Source of the DNA: Ixodes scapularis
Lineage: Eukaryota > Arthropoda > Arachnida > Ixodida > Ixodidae
DNA length: 64,000 nt
Reading direction: 5' to 3'
Assembly (NCBI RefSeq): GCF_016920785.2
Contig: NW_024609835.1
Coordinates: forward strand, 174,030,995-174,094,994
The notes beneath the pieces are model-generated. The model was not told the DNA's origin. It did no database searches and saw only the letters and a list, made by a program, of their open reading frames with translations. This document shows, piece by piece, positions 1 through 10,998 of the stretch (the first letter of the stretch is position 1; every line of letters starts with the position of its first letter). The position numbers and the translations under genes are program-made.

Positions 1-245
1 TAATGATTGCAGCACATCACAAACTCTCTCCTTCGAGCACCGCGTACAAGTTTCAATATTCCTACTTTTGTGTGCTTCTCCCATAGATTTTTTGCATGTG
101 CCACCGACCGGCTCCCGATCTGCGATCCAGCCTACGACAATAAAGATCAGCGGTACCATTTTCTGGTTGCCAGACTCACAGCGGTGCTGGATAGATTGGC
201 GGCTCTTAGCCCCCTCGTCGACAGTAGTGAATTGAAAGTCTGGTA
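1..245 (+). repeat. Dispersed repeat R1, copy a
   Basis: This stretch shares an ordered set of short blocks with 3390-3590 (+) and, inverted, with 2770-3000: gcagcaca, gcttctcccatag, cgatccagcctac and aatagagatcag-like words. Divergence is high, so this is an old interspersed family. The short open frame across it is not supported as a gene. It runs off the left window edge, so its true end is unknown. Confidence 0.5.
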
Positions 246-1146
246 CGGACCTTAACCGGACAAGGTGTAGGCTGTACCAAGATTTGCGACAGAGAAGGAA
301 CAGCAAAACACCCGCCGATGGCCTGCTCCTATGGCCTTCTGGGGGTCCGAACACCAACTGTATAGTGTTGTGGGATAGGTACACGATACACATATGCGGG
401 CTTATCAATGCAGTTCCGCCACGGCTAACGCACAAGGTGCGACTTATAAACCACCGTTTTTGTGACATACACAACGGTGCAACTTATGGACGGGACAATA
501 TGAAAAAAGAGAAACATTGGTTATCCTTGGCGTCATATGGTCTAGGATGCGTGCTATGTGCATATGGTCTAGGATGCGTGCTATGTCAGCATGCATTTTT
601 AGCGTCTTTTCTGGTTTTCTCCCGAACAACATTCATTAAAACACACAGAATGTGGTTCAACTGGAAGTAGCTTCGGTCCAGGAAGTTTGCCCTTGTTTAT
701 TTTTTTGTTTAGGTTGGAATACCATGTATAGCAGTATACAAAATCCCAGTTAGAAATGTACCTTGCACTCTTTACTGCAAATGTTTGGGCACGTCACAGA
801 GCAAACCTGCACTGTTGTAACTAGTTATTTTTGAACCCTCGATCATGCTGTGTAGGGTCCTATACCTAAATTCAATATGCGCCAGTGCTAACCTTGAGTC
901 TTTGTGAAATGCCACCCTCGTTTGGCAAGCCAACGCTGAAAATACTTGAAAAGCTGTTATCAAATCAATCCTAGAGGCTGTACATAATGATGGAATGAAA
1001 CTATAATCGGTGACAGGTCAAGAATGAAGGGGAACCTCCTCCCACCAATAATTTAGTTGAGCGCGTTGGTGATAAAGTGACATACAAGAAAGAATAAAAC
1101 ACGAAGGACGGACAAAACAACATATCACTGCAGCGTTCGCTCTGCT

Positions 1147-1570
1147 ACACACAGAAAAAAAGGGTATATTCTTACACCCCTTGTCCCATATAAGACACCC
1201 CAAAACTTCAGTTCGACGTACAGCGCACCGACGTCAAACCGAAGGTACCACATTTCACGAGCGGCTTGATAGCCGAGTGCTGCAACTTATTAAAATAGCT
1301 CATGTACGTGTGAGTGACTGCAAAAAAGTTATAAGGGTTTTCTTTAGCCCTACAGAGAAACCTTAATATTTTTTGTAGTTGTTTTTTCTCGGGGCTTTGG
1401 TACCTCCTTTATCTGTTTAATATGTTATATCCTACCGTCATCAAGTCTCTTGCAAACGTTGGGGCCGTCAGTTTGAAGTCAGTGCGCTGTACGCCAAACT
1501 GAAGTTTCGGGGTATCTTATATGTGACAAGGGGTGTAATTGCTACACCCTTTCTTTTTAGATTGTAGAGT
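1147..1570. mobile_element. Long-TIR MITE family A, copy 1
   Basis: The two ends form an inverted repeat of roughly 75-80 bp: left words ttacaccccttgtccc, cacccc and aaacttcagttcgacgta recur inverted at 1480-1560. The interior matches the copy at 4779-5192, for example cacgagcggcttgatagccg and gttatatcc.accgtcatcaag. No coding capacity is visible. The outer terminus is eroded compared with copy 2, which starts acactctaaaa. The superfamily was not recognised. Confidence 0.7.
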
Positions 1571-1612
1571 GGAAAGAGGTGGGAGGAGCTTTCACTGCAT
1601 TATAACCTAGAG

Positions 1613-1918
1613 AAATGAGAGTTCGCGGACCCTTTGGGGTCCGCGAAGGCATCCTAGGGATCCGCGAAGCCCTGCCTCCCGGCAATTAAAGTTGCCTTTT
1701 ATCTTATTAAGAATAAACGTTCCGAATTTCGGGTAGTTTTCTCGTGTGTATGCCAATAAGAGAAGTCTACTTCACACTAGCCCTTAGCTATATCCATTTA
1801 TTAAATCAATATCATAGTTAACTAATCACTTTCCCTTCCCCTCACCACGAACGGGGTCCTCTATTATCTCCGCCGATCCACAAGGGGTCCGCAAAACATC
1901 AGTGGTCGAGAAACACTG
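1613..1918. mobile_element. Small hAT-like non-autonomous element
   Basis: The right end reads ggtcgagaaacactg, which inverted is cagtgtttctcgacc, a typical hAT-like terminus. An exact 8-bp duplication acctagag flanks the element at 1605-1612 and 1919-1926, the target length expected for hAT. The left terminus is diverged and does not clearly pair with the right one. Words such as ggtccgcgaaggcat also occur near 43.92-43.98 kb, suggesting another fragment of this family there. Confidence 0.45.
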
Positions 1919-1926
1919 ACCTAGAG

Positions 1927-2769
1927 AGTAGTTAATGTGGTAAAATGTGGTGAGACACGCCGAAAAACATGAGCACAATGCATTTACCAAGTTCCGGAGG
2001 AGAGCTGAAGCCACCTAATGGCATTTGCTTCACGCAGCTCAAAGATGGCAGGACTCATGCTACGGGAGGTGAAGAGTTCTGTAGATATTCGGGATACTGC
2101 AAAAAAAAAAAATAGTTATTAAAATAAAAAGTTTTCACTGTGTCGTTTTATTTGAAATCAAACACACAGCTCGGGGTGGGTATTTGGATTTTTCTCCACT
2201 AAATATATATAATAGCACCATGTCTAAAAAAAAAAAAAAACCGCTTTAAGAAAACAATTTTTTTTTTCGTTTTACGAAAATGGATTAGGTGGTGCAAGGT
2301 CAAAACTAAATTTCGTGTAGGATTTTTGTACGAAGTTTGAAACGACCGCACTATGTTAAACATTTGGCTGCGCTTTCCCTGTTAATATGGCTGTGGTGTT
2401 TGGCGTCATTCTTTTTCAATGTCTGATGTTTCTTTGCAGTTACCACCCACCTGTCGAATGTGCTCAGCACATGGAAGAAGGCCAAAGGCACTCCTTCGCA
2501 CTTTGAGATTACCGTGAAGATACGCTACCCCACGGAAGTCATCTTGTATCCTTCTACTCTTTAAACGACCACTCTGCCATCTGGTGCCCAAATGAAAAAA
2601 TATGCATTGTTCCTGTCGATTCAGGCTAGCACTCCCATAGCCAAATAAGTATTTACAAAGATAATTTTGTCGCAGTTGATTAGTGGCATGAAAAGAAAAT
2701 AATGGTTTAAATCTAGTTTTGGCCGCCACTTCCTTTGCCTTCTTGTTTGCAAGCCTCATACAGCTAATA
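1927..2769. other. No gene seen; A/T-rich tracts
   Basis: Contains homopolymer A and T tracts (2100-2112, 2226-2280). Frames on both strands are short and unconvincing. No transposon protein motif was seen. Confidence 0.4.
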
Positions 2770-3000
2770 TGATGATCTAGAGCACTGATCTCTATTGTAC
2801 TAGGCTGGATCGCGGACTGCGGCCTCGGCAGCTGGAGCCGAGTGTCGCCACTGGCGGCCATGGATTGACACCAGCCAATGCGTGGGACCCTATGGGAAGA
2901 ACGAGAAAAAGTGCCATTTCCCCCGTTTCTAAGCTGTTGTCGGCGCTGAAACTTTTTGGATGCTTTTTGATAAGCCCGTCAAATAGCTTGCGTACAAACA
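2770..3000 (-). repeat. Dispersed repeat R1, copy b (inverted)
   Basis: On the minus strand this gives ttcttcccatagg, ggctggtgtcaa, gtggcgacac and gcgatccagcctagtac, in the same order as at 3440-3590 on the plus strand. Copies b and c are therefore inverted relative to each other, about 600 bp apart. Confidence 0.55.
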
Positions 3001-3389
3001 TTAAAACTGACAGTCCTCGCGTTTCTTATAAATTAATATTTTGTGGTCGAGAGTGACTCCACTGTAGTGCAGCTCAACGAGGCAAGAGTTACCTAGAGTC
3101 GGTGGTGGTTTGGTTGAGTTGGGTTTAGCAGACGACAAGCTCCAAGGCTTTACTACGCGGAATTCGCTCACTCCCGGAAAGCCGCTGTCGAGATGGAACT
3201 TCTTTGTCATTCATAAACTTCCGGGCTTCCCCGACGACGGTCTCATTGACGGCAAGTTCCTTTGTGTACTCCACTACAAGAGCAAGTTTGCTAGCTCAGC
3301 CGTGGGTGCTCCAGTACGTTTGATTTTTTTAATCGACATTCGAGCGTTGGACGACTACCGATTCGATCTCCAAACACCCGACATAAGGA

Positions 3390-3590
3390 TCGCAGCACAC
3401 CATAAAATACTCGCCTCCGAGCACAGCCTACATGCTTCAATATGCTTACTTTTATGCGTTTCTCCCATAGACTTGCGTGTATTGCCTGGTGTCAAGCAAT
3501 TGCCTCCGGTGGCGACACCGACGGGCTTCCGATCCGTGATCCAGCCTACTACAATAGAGATCAGTGATCTAGAGTGAAAGGTCTGATGCA
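3390..3590 (+). repeat. Dispersed repeat R1, copy c
   Basis: Shares gcagcacacc, gtttctcccatag, ctggtgtcaa, gtggcgacaccg, gtgatccagcctac and aatagagatcagtg with copies a and b. A 155-codon frame overlaps it (3110-3577), but it ends inside repeat sequence and shows no recognised domain, so no gene is called. Confidence 0.55.
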
Positions 3591-4554
3591 TTGCGACCGC
3601 TTCGGAACCGTGGGGCGTAGACGCGGACATTGGGGGTTCCATCGGTGGTCTCGATGAGCCTCGCTCGCAGGCGACGCTTTAATATACGCAAAGAAACTTG
3701 AAAACTACATGCACTTGCAAGGTATGTTGTTTTTCTAGCTTTATTGTGTACTTACTTGCGAAAAACACTGGCGTTGCGGATTGTCTAAAAGGACACAAAG
3801 GTGACAAGCGCTCGAACAACTTCAAGGCGTCGTGGCAAAACGAACACGCCCAACCAATCGCATCATGCTTTCTTTTTCTGTCGCTTTCTTTCTCGTTCTT
3901 TCTCTCGAGACAATGTCAGCGCTTACAACTTGTCGCGTACTGCTCCCGTCTTTACCTCCCCATCCGCCTACCCCTCTCCCCCCAGCTTGCATAGAGGCCA
4001 TTATACCTCGTTGGCCATTATTTAGAAACATGAAGACAGCCTACTCGCCGATGCAGGCGAAGTGGAGAGTTAAAGGGGTTAGGACACGCCAAATATCTAA
4101 CATAAGATGGCGGTATCGTAGAGCCCATCAGATGTAACTATATTTTTGCTAAATTTGTTTTGCAAACAAGTTCGTGGATAAATGTGATTCAACAGGAAGG
4201 CCGCCATGTTTGAAATGTCGGTTACCTAGTCTGCTAAAGCCTCTTCATGTTTCAGAAGTAGCACAAGGAGCGTCAATGCACGAGGCAGGTGCAATGTGCA
4301 GCCCTTGGGAATATCATGGCGGCACAGCGCAGCACTGATATCGTGGCTTGCACTGAGCTAGATTTCAGACGCCATGTTCTTACAAGAAGTAGCGCGCGGC
4401 ACGTGTCTCGCGCATTTCCCCAACTATGAATGGCGCAACTTTTCCCAGAATAGAGGGGCTTTAAGATTTGTCTATGAGATGAGATCCAAATTTTCAGAGA
4501 TTACTTTTGTAGCGTAAAAAGTGAAAGTAACATGGTGATGCACGTGCAGTAGTC
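3591..4554. other. No gene seen; pyrimidine-rich low complexity
   Basis: Holds a CTTT-rich tract (3860-3905) and unique-looking sequence. Overlapping small frames in several phases reflect low complexity rather than coding. Nothing is recognised. Confidence 0.4.
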
Positions 4555-4557
4555 TAA

Positions 4558-4732
4558 AGCGCAAACATATGTACGACGAAACCGTCCGATCCGACGTCCG
4601 ACCGCGCAATACGACGGTCGGAGGCGAGGGTTTTCAACGCCCTCCGATGCTACGAAAACCCTCTCCCCCCAAGGTCATTCCGGCAGTCCGCACGTCGGAT
4701 CGGACCGTTTCGTCGTACATGTGTTTCGCGCT
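4558..4732. mobile_element. PIF/Harbinger-type MITE, 175 bp
   Basis: Terminal inverted repeats of about 40 bp: the left end agcgcaaacatatgtacgac pairs with the right end gtcgtacatgtgtttcgcgct, and both continue into gaaac.gtccgatccgacgt. A TAA trinucleotide flanks both ends (4555-4557 and 4733-4735), which fits the TWA target preference of PIF/Harbinger. It is too short to encode a transposase. A longer relative with similar ends lies at 41098-41629. Confidence 0.75.
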
Positions 4733-4778
4733 TAAGGCAGGGAACTTCGTGTGTCATTATGCCATTTGGAGCTGCGCT

Positions 4779-5192
4779 ACACTCTAAAAAAAAAGGTGTA
4801 GCTTTTACACCCCATGTCACATATTTGACACCCCAAAACTTCAGTTCGACATACTGCGCACTGAGGTTGAACCGAAGGGTACCAACTTTCACGAGCGGCT
4901 TGATAGCCGAGTTGTACAACTTATTAAAATATCTAATGCACGTATGACTCAATGCAAAAAAAGTTATCGGGGTTTTCTTGGCCCTACTGCGAAAACCTCA
5001 GTGATTTTCTTTTGAAGTCTTTGATTAGTACTTTAGCTGTTGAATATGTTATATCCAACCGTCATCAAGCCTCTCGTAAAAGTTGCTGCCGTTATTTCGA
5101 TGTTATTGCGCTGTACGTCGAACTGAAGTTTTGGGGTGTCAAATTTGTGACAAGGGGAGTTTTTTTTTTTTTTTTTTTTTTTTTTAGAGTGT
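4779..5192. mobile_element. Long-TIR MITE family A, copy 2
   Basis: Both ends read acactctaaaa going inward. Inverted repeats of about 75 bp include ttacacccc, atttgacaccccaaaact and tcagttcgac. A T-run at 5160-5185 has expanded in the right arm. The interior aligns with the copy at 1147-1570. Overlapping frames on both strands come from the inverted repeat and are not genes. Confidence 0.75.
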
Positions 5193-5862
5193 GCGCCAGT
5201 TTATGTAACCCCGTGCATGAGCACAATAGTAATTTCAGCCAAAACTGAAAAGCGTCGCGAGAGCAAACATCAGTTCTGGGTAAAACTCGACAAATCTGAA
5301 ACAGAGACCTTTGAAATGATACAGCAGGCTTCAAATTGTCTGAACAGGATGGTTAATTGGGCGAGTTGATACGTACTCACAGCGTTCGCGTCGTCCAATC
5401 TATCTCCTGTCCGTGTCTATATATAATCGCACTGTACCAAGAAGAGATTTTTTAGTTCGACCCAGAATTGATGTTCTTTCTTGCTCTCTCTCGCCGTTTA
5501 TGCTGAAATCGCCATCGTGATTATGCTCTAAATGTTCACAAAATGACGCCCCTTTGGCATATTGACATATAAAGGTCCCCTCGACTGCTGTTTTTTGTCC
5601 TCGGCTAAAAGGCTACCGCTGCAAACATCGCTGCAGTGGTGTCTGCTTCCGCGCAGTTTAAATTGCTACGGTAGTTTGCCGTTGCTGTCAACGACTTTGC
5701 ATACACTGTGACAAAGCGTCGGTGCCTCGTTGGGGCTAATACCCAATTCAAACAGTCAGCATAAAGGTACATTTAACATAGGTCCCTTTGATATCGGAGA
5801 ATCAGTCCGCGCTCTTGGGTCGGGCATGCCACGCGCAGAGGACCGCGCATAGGATGCCGACC

Positions 5863-5893
5863 ATAAAGGTCCCTTAGTTTAAGGGACCTTTAT
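5863..5893. repeat. Perfect 14-bp-arm hairpin
   Basis: ataaaggtccctta, then a 3-nt loop, then taagggacctttat. The arms match exactly. It may be the joined ends of a decayed MITE, since ataaaggtccc also occurs at about 5571. Confidence 0.7.
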
Positions 5894-6506
5894 GATCGTG
5901 TGAATGGGTTATCCCTCTGTTATGCACTAATTGCTCCGGGCTCCAAGTTGAGCCTGCGGGAAGAGCTAGAATCGAATGCTAAGAGCATGCGCACGAGTCT
6001 CTCGGTGAACTACCAGTTAGAGAAGCCCTAGGAGGGCTTCGAATGGTATGTTTGTGTGCAATTTGAGCTGCGTAGTAGAAGAGTTTCTGTCCATCTTCCC
6101 TGACAAGCTGAAAAAGATTCCGGCCAGGCCTTTGGCAAGTGCTCAAGCAAGCGTGGATTCAGTACTTGGCATTCCTCTTTGTGTTCCTGATGGTTGGACG
6201 CTGTGCCAAGGAGTTTGTGCTGGGCAGCCGGATCCTCGAAACGTTCAGCCAGCACGACGCCATCCAGTGACTCGGTCGGTTGGGCGCTGTTTTGCAAGCT
6301 CAGCCGTCCCGTTAAGGCGGTCCAAACCAACCCGCAAAACGTATCCTGGAAAAATCCGGGAAAAAAGAGTGGCGTCAACATGACTGTTGCCGGGTCCCGC
6401 ATTAAGGGTCAAAGTTGACTATATATGGCCTTTCACCCCCTCGGACGAGGCCGGAGAGCCCCTCGAAGGGAAGGCGATCCACCCTCCTCACCAACATTGA
6501 GGAGGA

Positions 6507-6533
6507 GGGGGGGGGGGGGGGGGGGGGGGGGGG
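6507..6533. repeat. G homopolymer, about 27 nt
   Basis: Uninterrupted G run. Similar runs lie at 17246-17271 and 43768-43789, and a C run at 44836-44850. Their lengths are probably unreliable in the assembly. Confidence 0.9.
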
Positions 6534-7879
6534 TCGCTTGTCGCTTTTTGGGGGCCGCTTACAAAAGACCAAAGTGAGACTTAAAGTTCGATGACAATCT
6601 CGGGTTTCTGCAGGGAAGATAATCCTCTCATAGCTCCCCTCTCCTAAGCTGCGAAGCGAGCCAAGTTGGGGAATGCAACAAGTGGAGGGGATATAGAAAA
6701 AGATAGCGAGCAGAAGTGGAAAGCGCGAAGTGCACGTCGGCCTTTAAGAAGCAGTTGCTTTTGGTGTAGTCTCCCCGTCGAATCCGCTCAAAAGTCCCAC
6801 AAAGGGTGCCTTTCCTCTCTCTCCCGCCCGTTCTGACGGGAATAGACAGAGAGGCATTCAGTCGCCCCCAGGGCCAGTGGTCGCCAGGTGTTGCTCACCA
6901 CGCTTTTCGGTCACGAGGGCAGGACCACAGGCCACTCAAATTGTAAGCAGTGCCACTAGTGGTATAGCTTCTTTGAACGTGCACTGGTTTGGCATGGTAG
7001 TGCTGGTAATAAATATTCTGAAACAAGGGATAAGCGTTCTTGGCACTACTTATTGGGACTTCAATGCTACATGCACGAGCTTATTGTGCCACAAGCCGAA
7101 ATTGAATGGCCTCTTGTACTTGCATTCGGACACTGTCGGCATCTGGCATTTTTCGAGGAGGCAGACTGCTTACTTCGGGACGTGTGCCGATGCCACACTG
7201 GTTTAGGCGTGTCACGCAAAACATTATTTTTGTGACCCTGCTTTCCAGAGTATAAATCTTTCCAAAAAAACGCTCCTAGGCTGCCACCATGTTGCTGATG
7301 CTAATGCGGCTGGTGCGACTCTCGCGCCCCTATCAGCTAGAAATTTTCTGACACTCTCTTGGACTGTGGAAGCCCGCTCAGCGCGATTCTCTACATATGT
7401 TCTGCGGTTTTGCATTCGACCTTTTCTGGCTGCTTTTGTAAGTTTCCACTTATTTTTTCTGATGCATGCTGCTCACCCTTTCTGTGTTTTCTTACACCGT
7501 GAAAGATAGGGCTGGTAAGTGCCTGCCATTCAAGCGTTTCTGCTCGACATTCACGGGAAACGAAAGAGGAGAAAGGCGACGAACGGCCCTCGACGCGATT
7601 TTGCGAACAATGAAAACTGCTCTACCGCCTCCCATAGATAATCCGTGTCGAGTATTTCTCAGTCATAGCCAAAAATAGTTGTTCGGGTTGGAGTCAGTCG
7701 GGCCCGTTCCTCTGCCTTGGTGCTGGTGAGAAAAGAGAAAGCTCTCTCCAAAACGTACCCCGACAAAATAAAGTCATCTTGGATACCGTCCGATCGTCAA
7801 GATGAGATTGTCGTCGACTGTAACTGTGTTATAAGAGAACTTTTTTCAAATAAATTATTTTCAGATAACGCTGCATCGT

Positions 7880-8317
7880 TTGGCACATACAATATTGCCG
7901 CGCCCGCAGCTGACCACGCAGCAGGGCGCTCGTTGCCTAACGGTTATCGCTCTGGCCTTCCACGCGAAAAGCCAGGGTTAGGTGCCTGGCTGAGGGTACA
8001 CGTTTTTGTTGATTCTGTAATCTGACGTTCTGGTAAATTCAAAACCGTGTTGCTTGTTCTTGGTCAGAATGTTTTACGGGCTGGAACTTCTAGGCTGATT
8101 GTTCCAGAAGCCCACGCGTCTACAAAAGGGGCTTCGCGTGGTGAGCCGGGGTCAGTCTCTCGCCCCAGCGCTCGAACCTGCTGTTACGCCGACTTCGACA
8201 CCCACGACGCTCTGTTCTTATCTTCTGTTTCCCTTTTTGTTTTGTGCAGAAGTTCGCCCCAGTAAACGTTAATTTCCTCTTGTCTATTTATTGTTCCTTT
8301 AATCACCACCCGTGACA
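7880..8317 (+). mobile_element. Ty3/gypsy 5' LTR (start approximate)
   Basis: The right half resembles the solo LTR at 17900-18172: ctccagaa/ttccagaa, tacaaaag, agtcagtctc, cagcgctcga, ctgctgtt.cgccgac, agttcgcccca and a final gtgaca. It ends in gtgaca at 8317, followed by a leader and a gag start on the same strand, as expected for a 5' LTR. The left boundary is a guess. Confidence 0.5.
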
Positions 8318-8504
8318 TTCTGGTGGAGGTGCGGGGTACGCACCCTATGTTTCTTAACCGTGCCCCTCCGAGGATCCGTTCGGCAAGCCCCACTCCAAGT
8401 CTACGATTCGTCGAAGAGGCGGGGCCCGGGCAAGCCAGCGTCTGCAAGGATAACGCCCTGAGTTTGGACCACTGCCGGACAAGACAAAGAAGCCATCAAA
8501 GCCG

Positions 8505-8672
8505 ATGATGAGCTTCACAGCCCAGCGGACGGAAAACCCTCCAGCAGCGTCGTCCTACGTGTTCTTGCCTGAGGTTCCCCGCGTGCCGACGCCATTCCGC
8601 GGGGCAATCTACGAGGACGTAGAAGATTGGCTCCTGCAGTACGACCGAGTGGCCCGCCACAACGGACGGACG
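8505..8672 (+). pseudogene. Ty3/gypsy Gag, N-terminal fragment
   Basis: The frame starting ATGATGAGC gives a Gag-like stretch with PEVPRVPTPFRG and YEDVEDWLLQYDRVARHNG, the conserved start of many arthropod Ty3/gypsy Gag proteins. It sits about 190 bp downstream of the LTR end, the usual leader position. Similarity stops at about 8672, where the sequence switches to integrase on the opposite strand. The frame runs on to 9164, but that extension is antisense to integrase and is not Gag. Confidence 0.7.
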
Positions 8673-8689
8673 GATGAGAAACACCCACG

Positions 8690-9750
8690 TCGAGAAGAAC
8701 ATCGTATAGTTCAGATCGCCGAGGCGTCGAATGATCTTGTAGGGTCCAAAATAGCGTTTCAGAAGGTTCTCGCTGAAACCGCGGCGCCGTATTGGTGTCA
8801 CCACCCATATGCGGTCTCCGGGTCGAAAGTGGACGTCCCGACGGCGAAGGTTATACCAGCGTGCGTCGACTCGCTGTTGGTCTTGAATCATGATTTTTGC
8901 CAGTTGACGAGCTTCCTCGGCTTGTTAAGAGATCAGTTGAGCGTGGCCGTTCCCATCATCGGTTGGCCCGTGAGGCAGCATGGCGTCGAGCATCTTGGTA
9001 ACCCTCCGGCCATGTACCAGTTGGAGCGGCGTCATTCCTGTTTCTTGAACCGCTGTGTTGTACGCGAACGTAACGTACGGCAACACCTCGTCCCACGTCT
9101 TGTGCTCTACGTCGACGTACATGGAGATCATGTCGGCGATCGTCTTGATGAGCCGCTCCGTTAGCCCGTTGGTCTGCGGATGATAAGCGGTGGTTCATCA
9201 ATGGCTGGTGTGACTGAGCCGAAGAACCTCTTGAGTCAGCTGTGCCATGAAAGATGATCCTCGATCTGTGATGAGCACTTCAGGAGCACCGTGTCGAAGG
9301 AGAATGGACTCGACGAATAACTTGGCGACTTCAACTGCTGTGCCCACTGGAAGGGCTTTCGTCTCGTTGTATCGTGTAAGATAGTCGATCGTCACAATAA
9401 TTCACCGGTTGCCTTGCGTCGATGTTGGGAACGGCCGAAGTAAGTCCATTCCGACCTGCTGGAAGAGAGTAATCGGGGCAGATATCTGGCTGCAGGAGTC
9501 CGGCTGACTTTGTCGGAGGCTTCTTACGTCGTTGGCACTCATGGCACGACCGTCTGTACAGATGGACAGTTTTCGGGAGCCTCGGCCAGTAGTGCTTGTC
9601 ACGAATCCGGGCGAGCGTCCTGCTGTAGCCAAGGTGTCCAGCCGTCGGGTCGTCGTGGCATGCTTGAAATATTTCTTCTCGCAGGCTGGCAGGAACAACC
9701 AGCAGCCAGGCAGGGTTGCTGGTTCCGAAGTTCTTTTTGAAGAGCACGCC
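8690..9750 (-). pseudogene. Ty3/gypsy integrase, degenerate
   Basis: Integrase pieces lie in order on the minus strand in more than one frame. Near 9700-9560 is the HHCC zinc-binding part, CHDDPTAGHLGYSRTLARI followed by CHECQRRK. Near 9390 is the core (DYLTRY, ITDRGSSF), near 9165 TNGLTERL with the expected glutamate, then TWDEVLPYVTFAYNT. At 8840-8700 is a C-terminal part ending LLKRYFGPYKIIRRLGDLNY. Frame changes between pieces show it is broken. RT, RNase H and protease are missing. It lies tail-on to the Gag fragment, in opposite orientation. Confidence 0.8.
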
Positions 9751-9770
9751 TTGCCGCAGAACGAAGCTGG

Positions 9771-10070
9771 GGGGATCGGTGGCCGAGTGGTCTAGCGCAC
9801 ACCAGCTCTAAGCACGTGGAGCGAAAGCTCGCGCTGCAGAACCCAGGGATCCTGGGTTCGAGCCCCACCCCTGCCCGTTTCGATCCGGATGAGCATCGTA
9901 CCGGCGTGCGGTCGTGTGTCACTACTGCGTGATGCACGTTAAAGACCCCAGGCTAGCGGCTGTACCGCACTGGCTAAATTTCTCATCTACAGCTGGGAGA
10001 CTCGTCGCCCCTGTGAGGCAGACAAAGTTCTAGGCTGTATAAACACATACACAACCCAATTATTATATTA
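9771..10070 (+). mobile_element. tRNA-derived SINE
   Basis: The head is tRNA-like: tggccgagtgg (box A) at about 9780 and gggttcgagcccc (box B) at about 9855, as in serine/leucine-type tRNA heads. The body contains gcacgttaaagaccccagg, a word widespread in arthropod SINEs. It abuts the truncated integrase. It is not a functional tRNA, because the arms do not fold into a standard cloverleaf and a long non-tRNA body follows. Confidence 0.75.
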
Positions 10071-10257
10071 AGTTTACACAGCACCTCATGTGTAGACGAA
10101 AAACACAGATGGCCTCGTGTAAAACGAACACGTTTCGACGTGTCCGCTATGGGACAACGGTTTACACGTCTGGGCGTGTTATTTTTGCTAACAGTGTGGA
10201 ACAAGGGGAGCGGATCGAATTCATCGATCACCGTGCGATTCCAGTGCGTTGCGTCTC

Positions 10258-10310
10258 ACTGGATTCGACTGATTACACCAGTCGAATCCAGTGATTCGAC
10301 TGGTGTAACC
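10258..10310. repeat. Overlapping palindromes
   Basis: actggattcgactg at 10258-10271 pairs perfectly with cagtcgaatccagt at 10279-10292. The stretch 10271-10288 pairs again, with one mismatch, with 10293-10310 (gattcgactggtgtaacc). One segment therefore takes part in two successive hairpins. Confidence 0.8.
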
Positions 10311-10812
10311 AGTGAACTTCCCTCGTTGAATTTCCAGTGCTCGCGCAGAATTCGGCCGTTATCTTTTTGACCGTGGGGACCTCGTTCTGTCGAAAGAAAC
10401 GGTGGACGCACGATCTCAGCGCGCACAACGTGAAGTCGCCGTACCTGACCTTGCGCCGCCTCTTGCCTTCACTCGCTGGGCGCTTCCGAAAAGGTGTCAC
10501 AACTTGTCCCTCGGTTTATTTCGCCTGCTTCCTAATCTCGAGGACGGTGCGTACACCAACGCCAAGCAGTTAGCTGACTTTGATGCAGGACTCCTCCACA
10601 GCGAGGCCGGGCTGGCCGAGCTTGGCAGGCGGTTCGTGTCGCACCTGAACGTACGCGTTCATTATCAGCTGCCGTGCAGCTCGGTTGAGGACATTGCCGC
10701 TCTTATGCTTCTTGTAGAGGCGCCTTGGCGTACGCGGCGAGGCTGCACCAGACTCCCTTGACGAAGAAGAATCGGAGGAATCGCATTCCGCTGTCTTCAC
10801 GTTGGGATTCAT
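10300..10812 (-). pseudogene. HTH-type transposon-derived protein, broken
   Basis: From an ATG at 10812 one minus-strand frame runs through a Ser/Asp-rich N-terminus, then a probable helix-turn-helix (LLGVGVRTVLEIRKQ), a basic KRRRKVRYGDF segment and LRSCVHRFFRQNEVPTVKK. This layout occurs in a large arthropod family of HTH proteins, probably transposon-derived. Two in-frame TAA codons (10570-10572, 10516-10518) break it, so it is a pseudogene. The hAT element at 10840 begins about 20 bp upstream of its ATG. Family assignment is from motif memory only. Confidence 0.5.
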
Positions 10813-10998
10813 AACGGAAAAGGAAAGACGACTTCGGATCAATGTTGCCAACTCAAAAATTGAAAACCCGCAGTCGGAATCCCAAAAACCGCTAAAGACC
10901 GTTAAATCCAGAACACAACGCAAAACTGACTTTTTAACAATTTTGTTTTGCTTTAATTCTTGCCCAGAGCTATAATAACAGTATAGATCACATCAATG

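Larger units (their letters stand above)
5193..7879. other. No gene recognised, 5.2-7.9 kb
   Basis: Small frames at 6028-6418 exist on both strands without a recognisable domain. It holds a 31-bp hairpin (5863-5893) and a 27-G run (6507-6533). The words ataaaggtccc and aggtccctt recur at 5570, 5790 and 5863, hinting at decayed MITE ends. Confidence 0.35.

Noticed and set aside
3110..3577. 155-codon plus-strand frame
   Set aside because: It ends in repeat R1 and shows no domain or splice context.
6028..6418. Overlapping frames of 74-124 codons on both strands
   Set aside because: No recognised domain; both strands are equally open, so there is no support for either.
9771..10070. A tRNA gene
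   Set aside because: Boxes A and B are present, but the arms do not pair as a tRNA and a SINE body follows.
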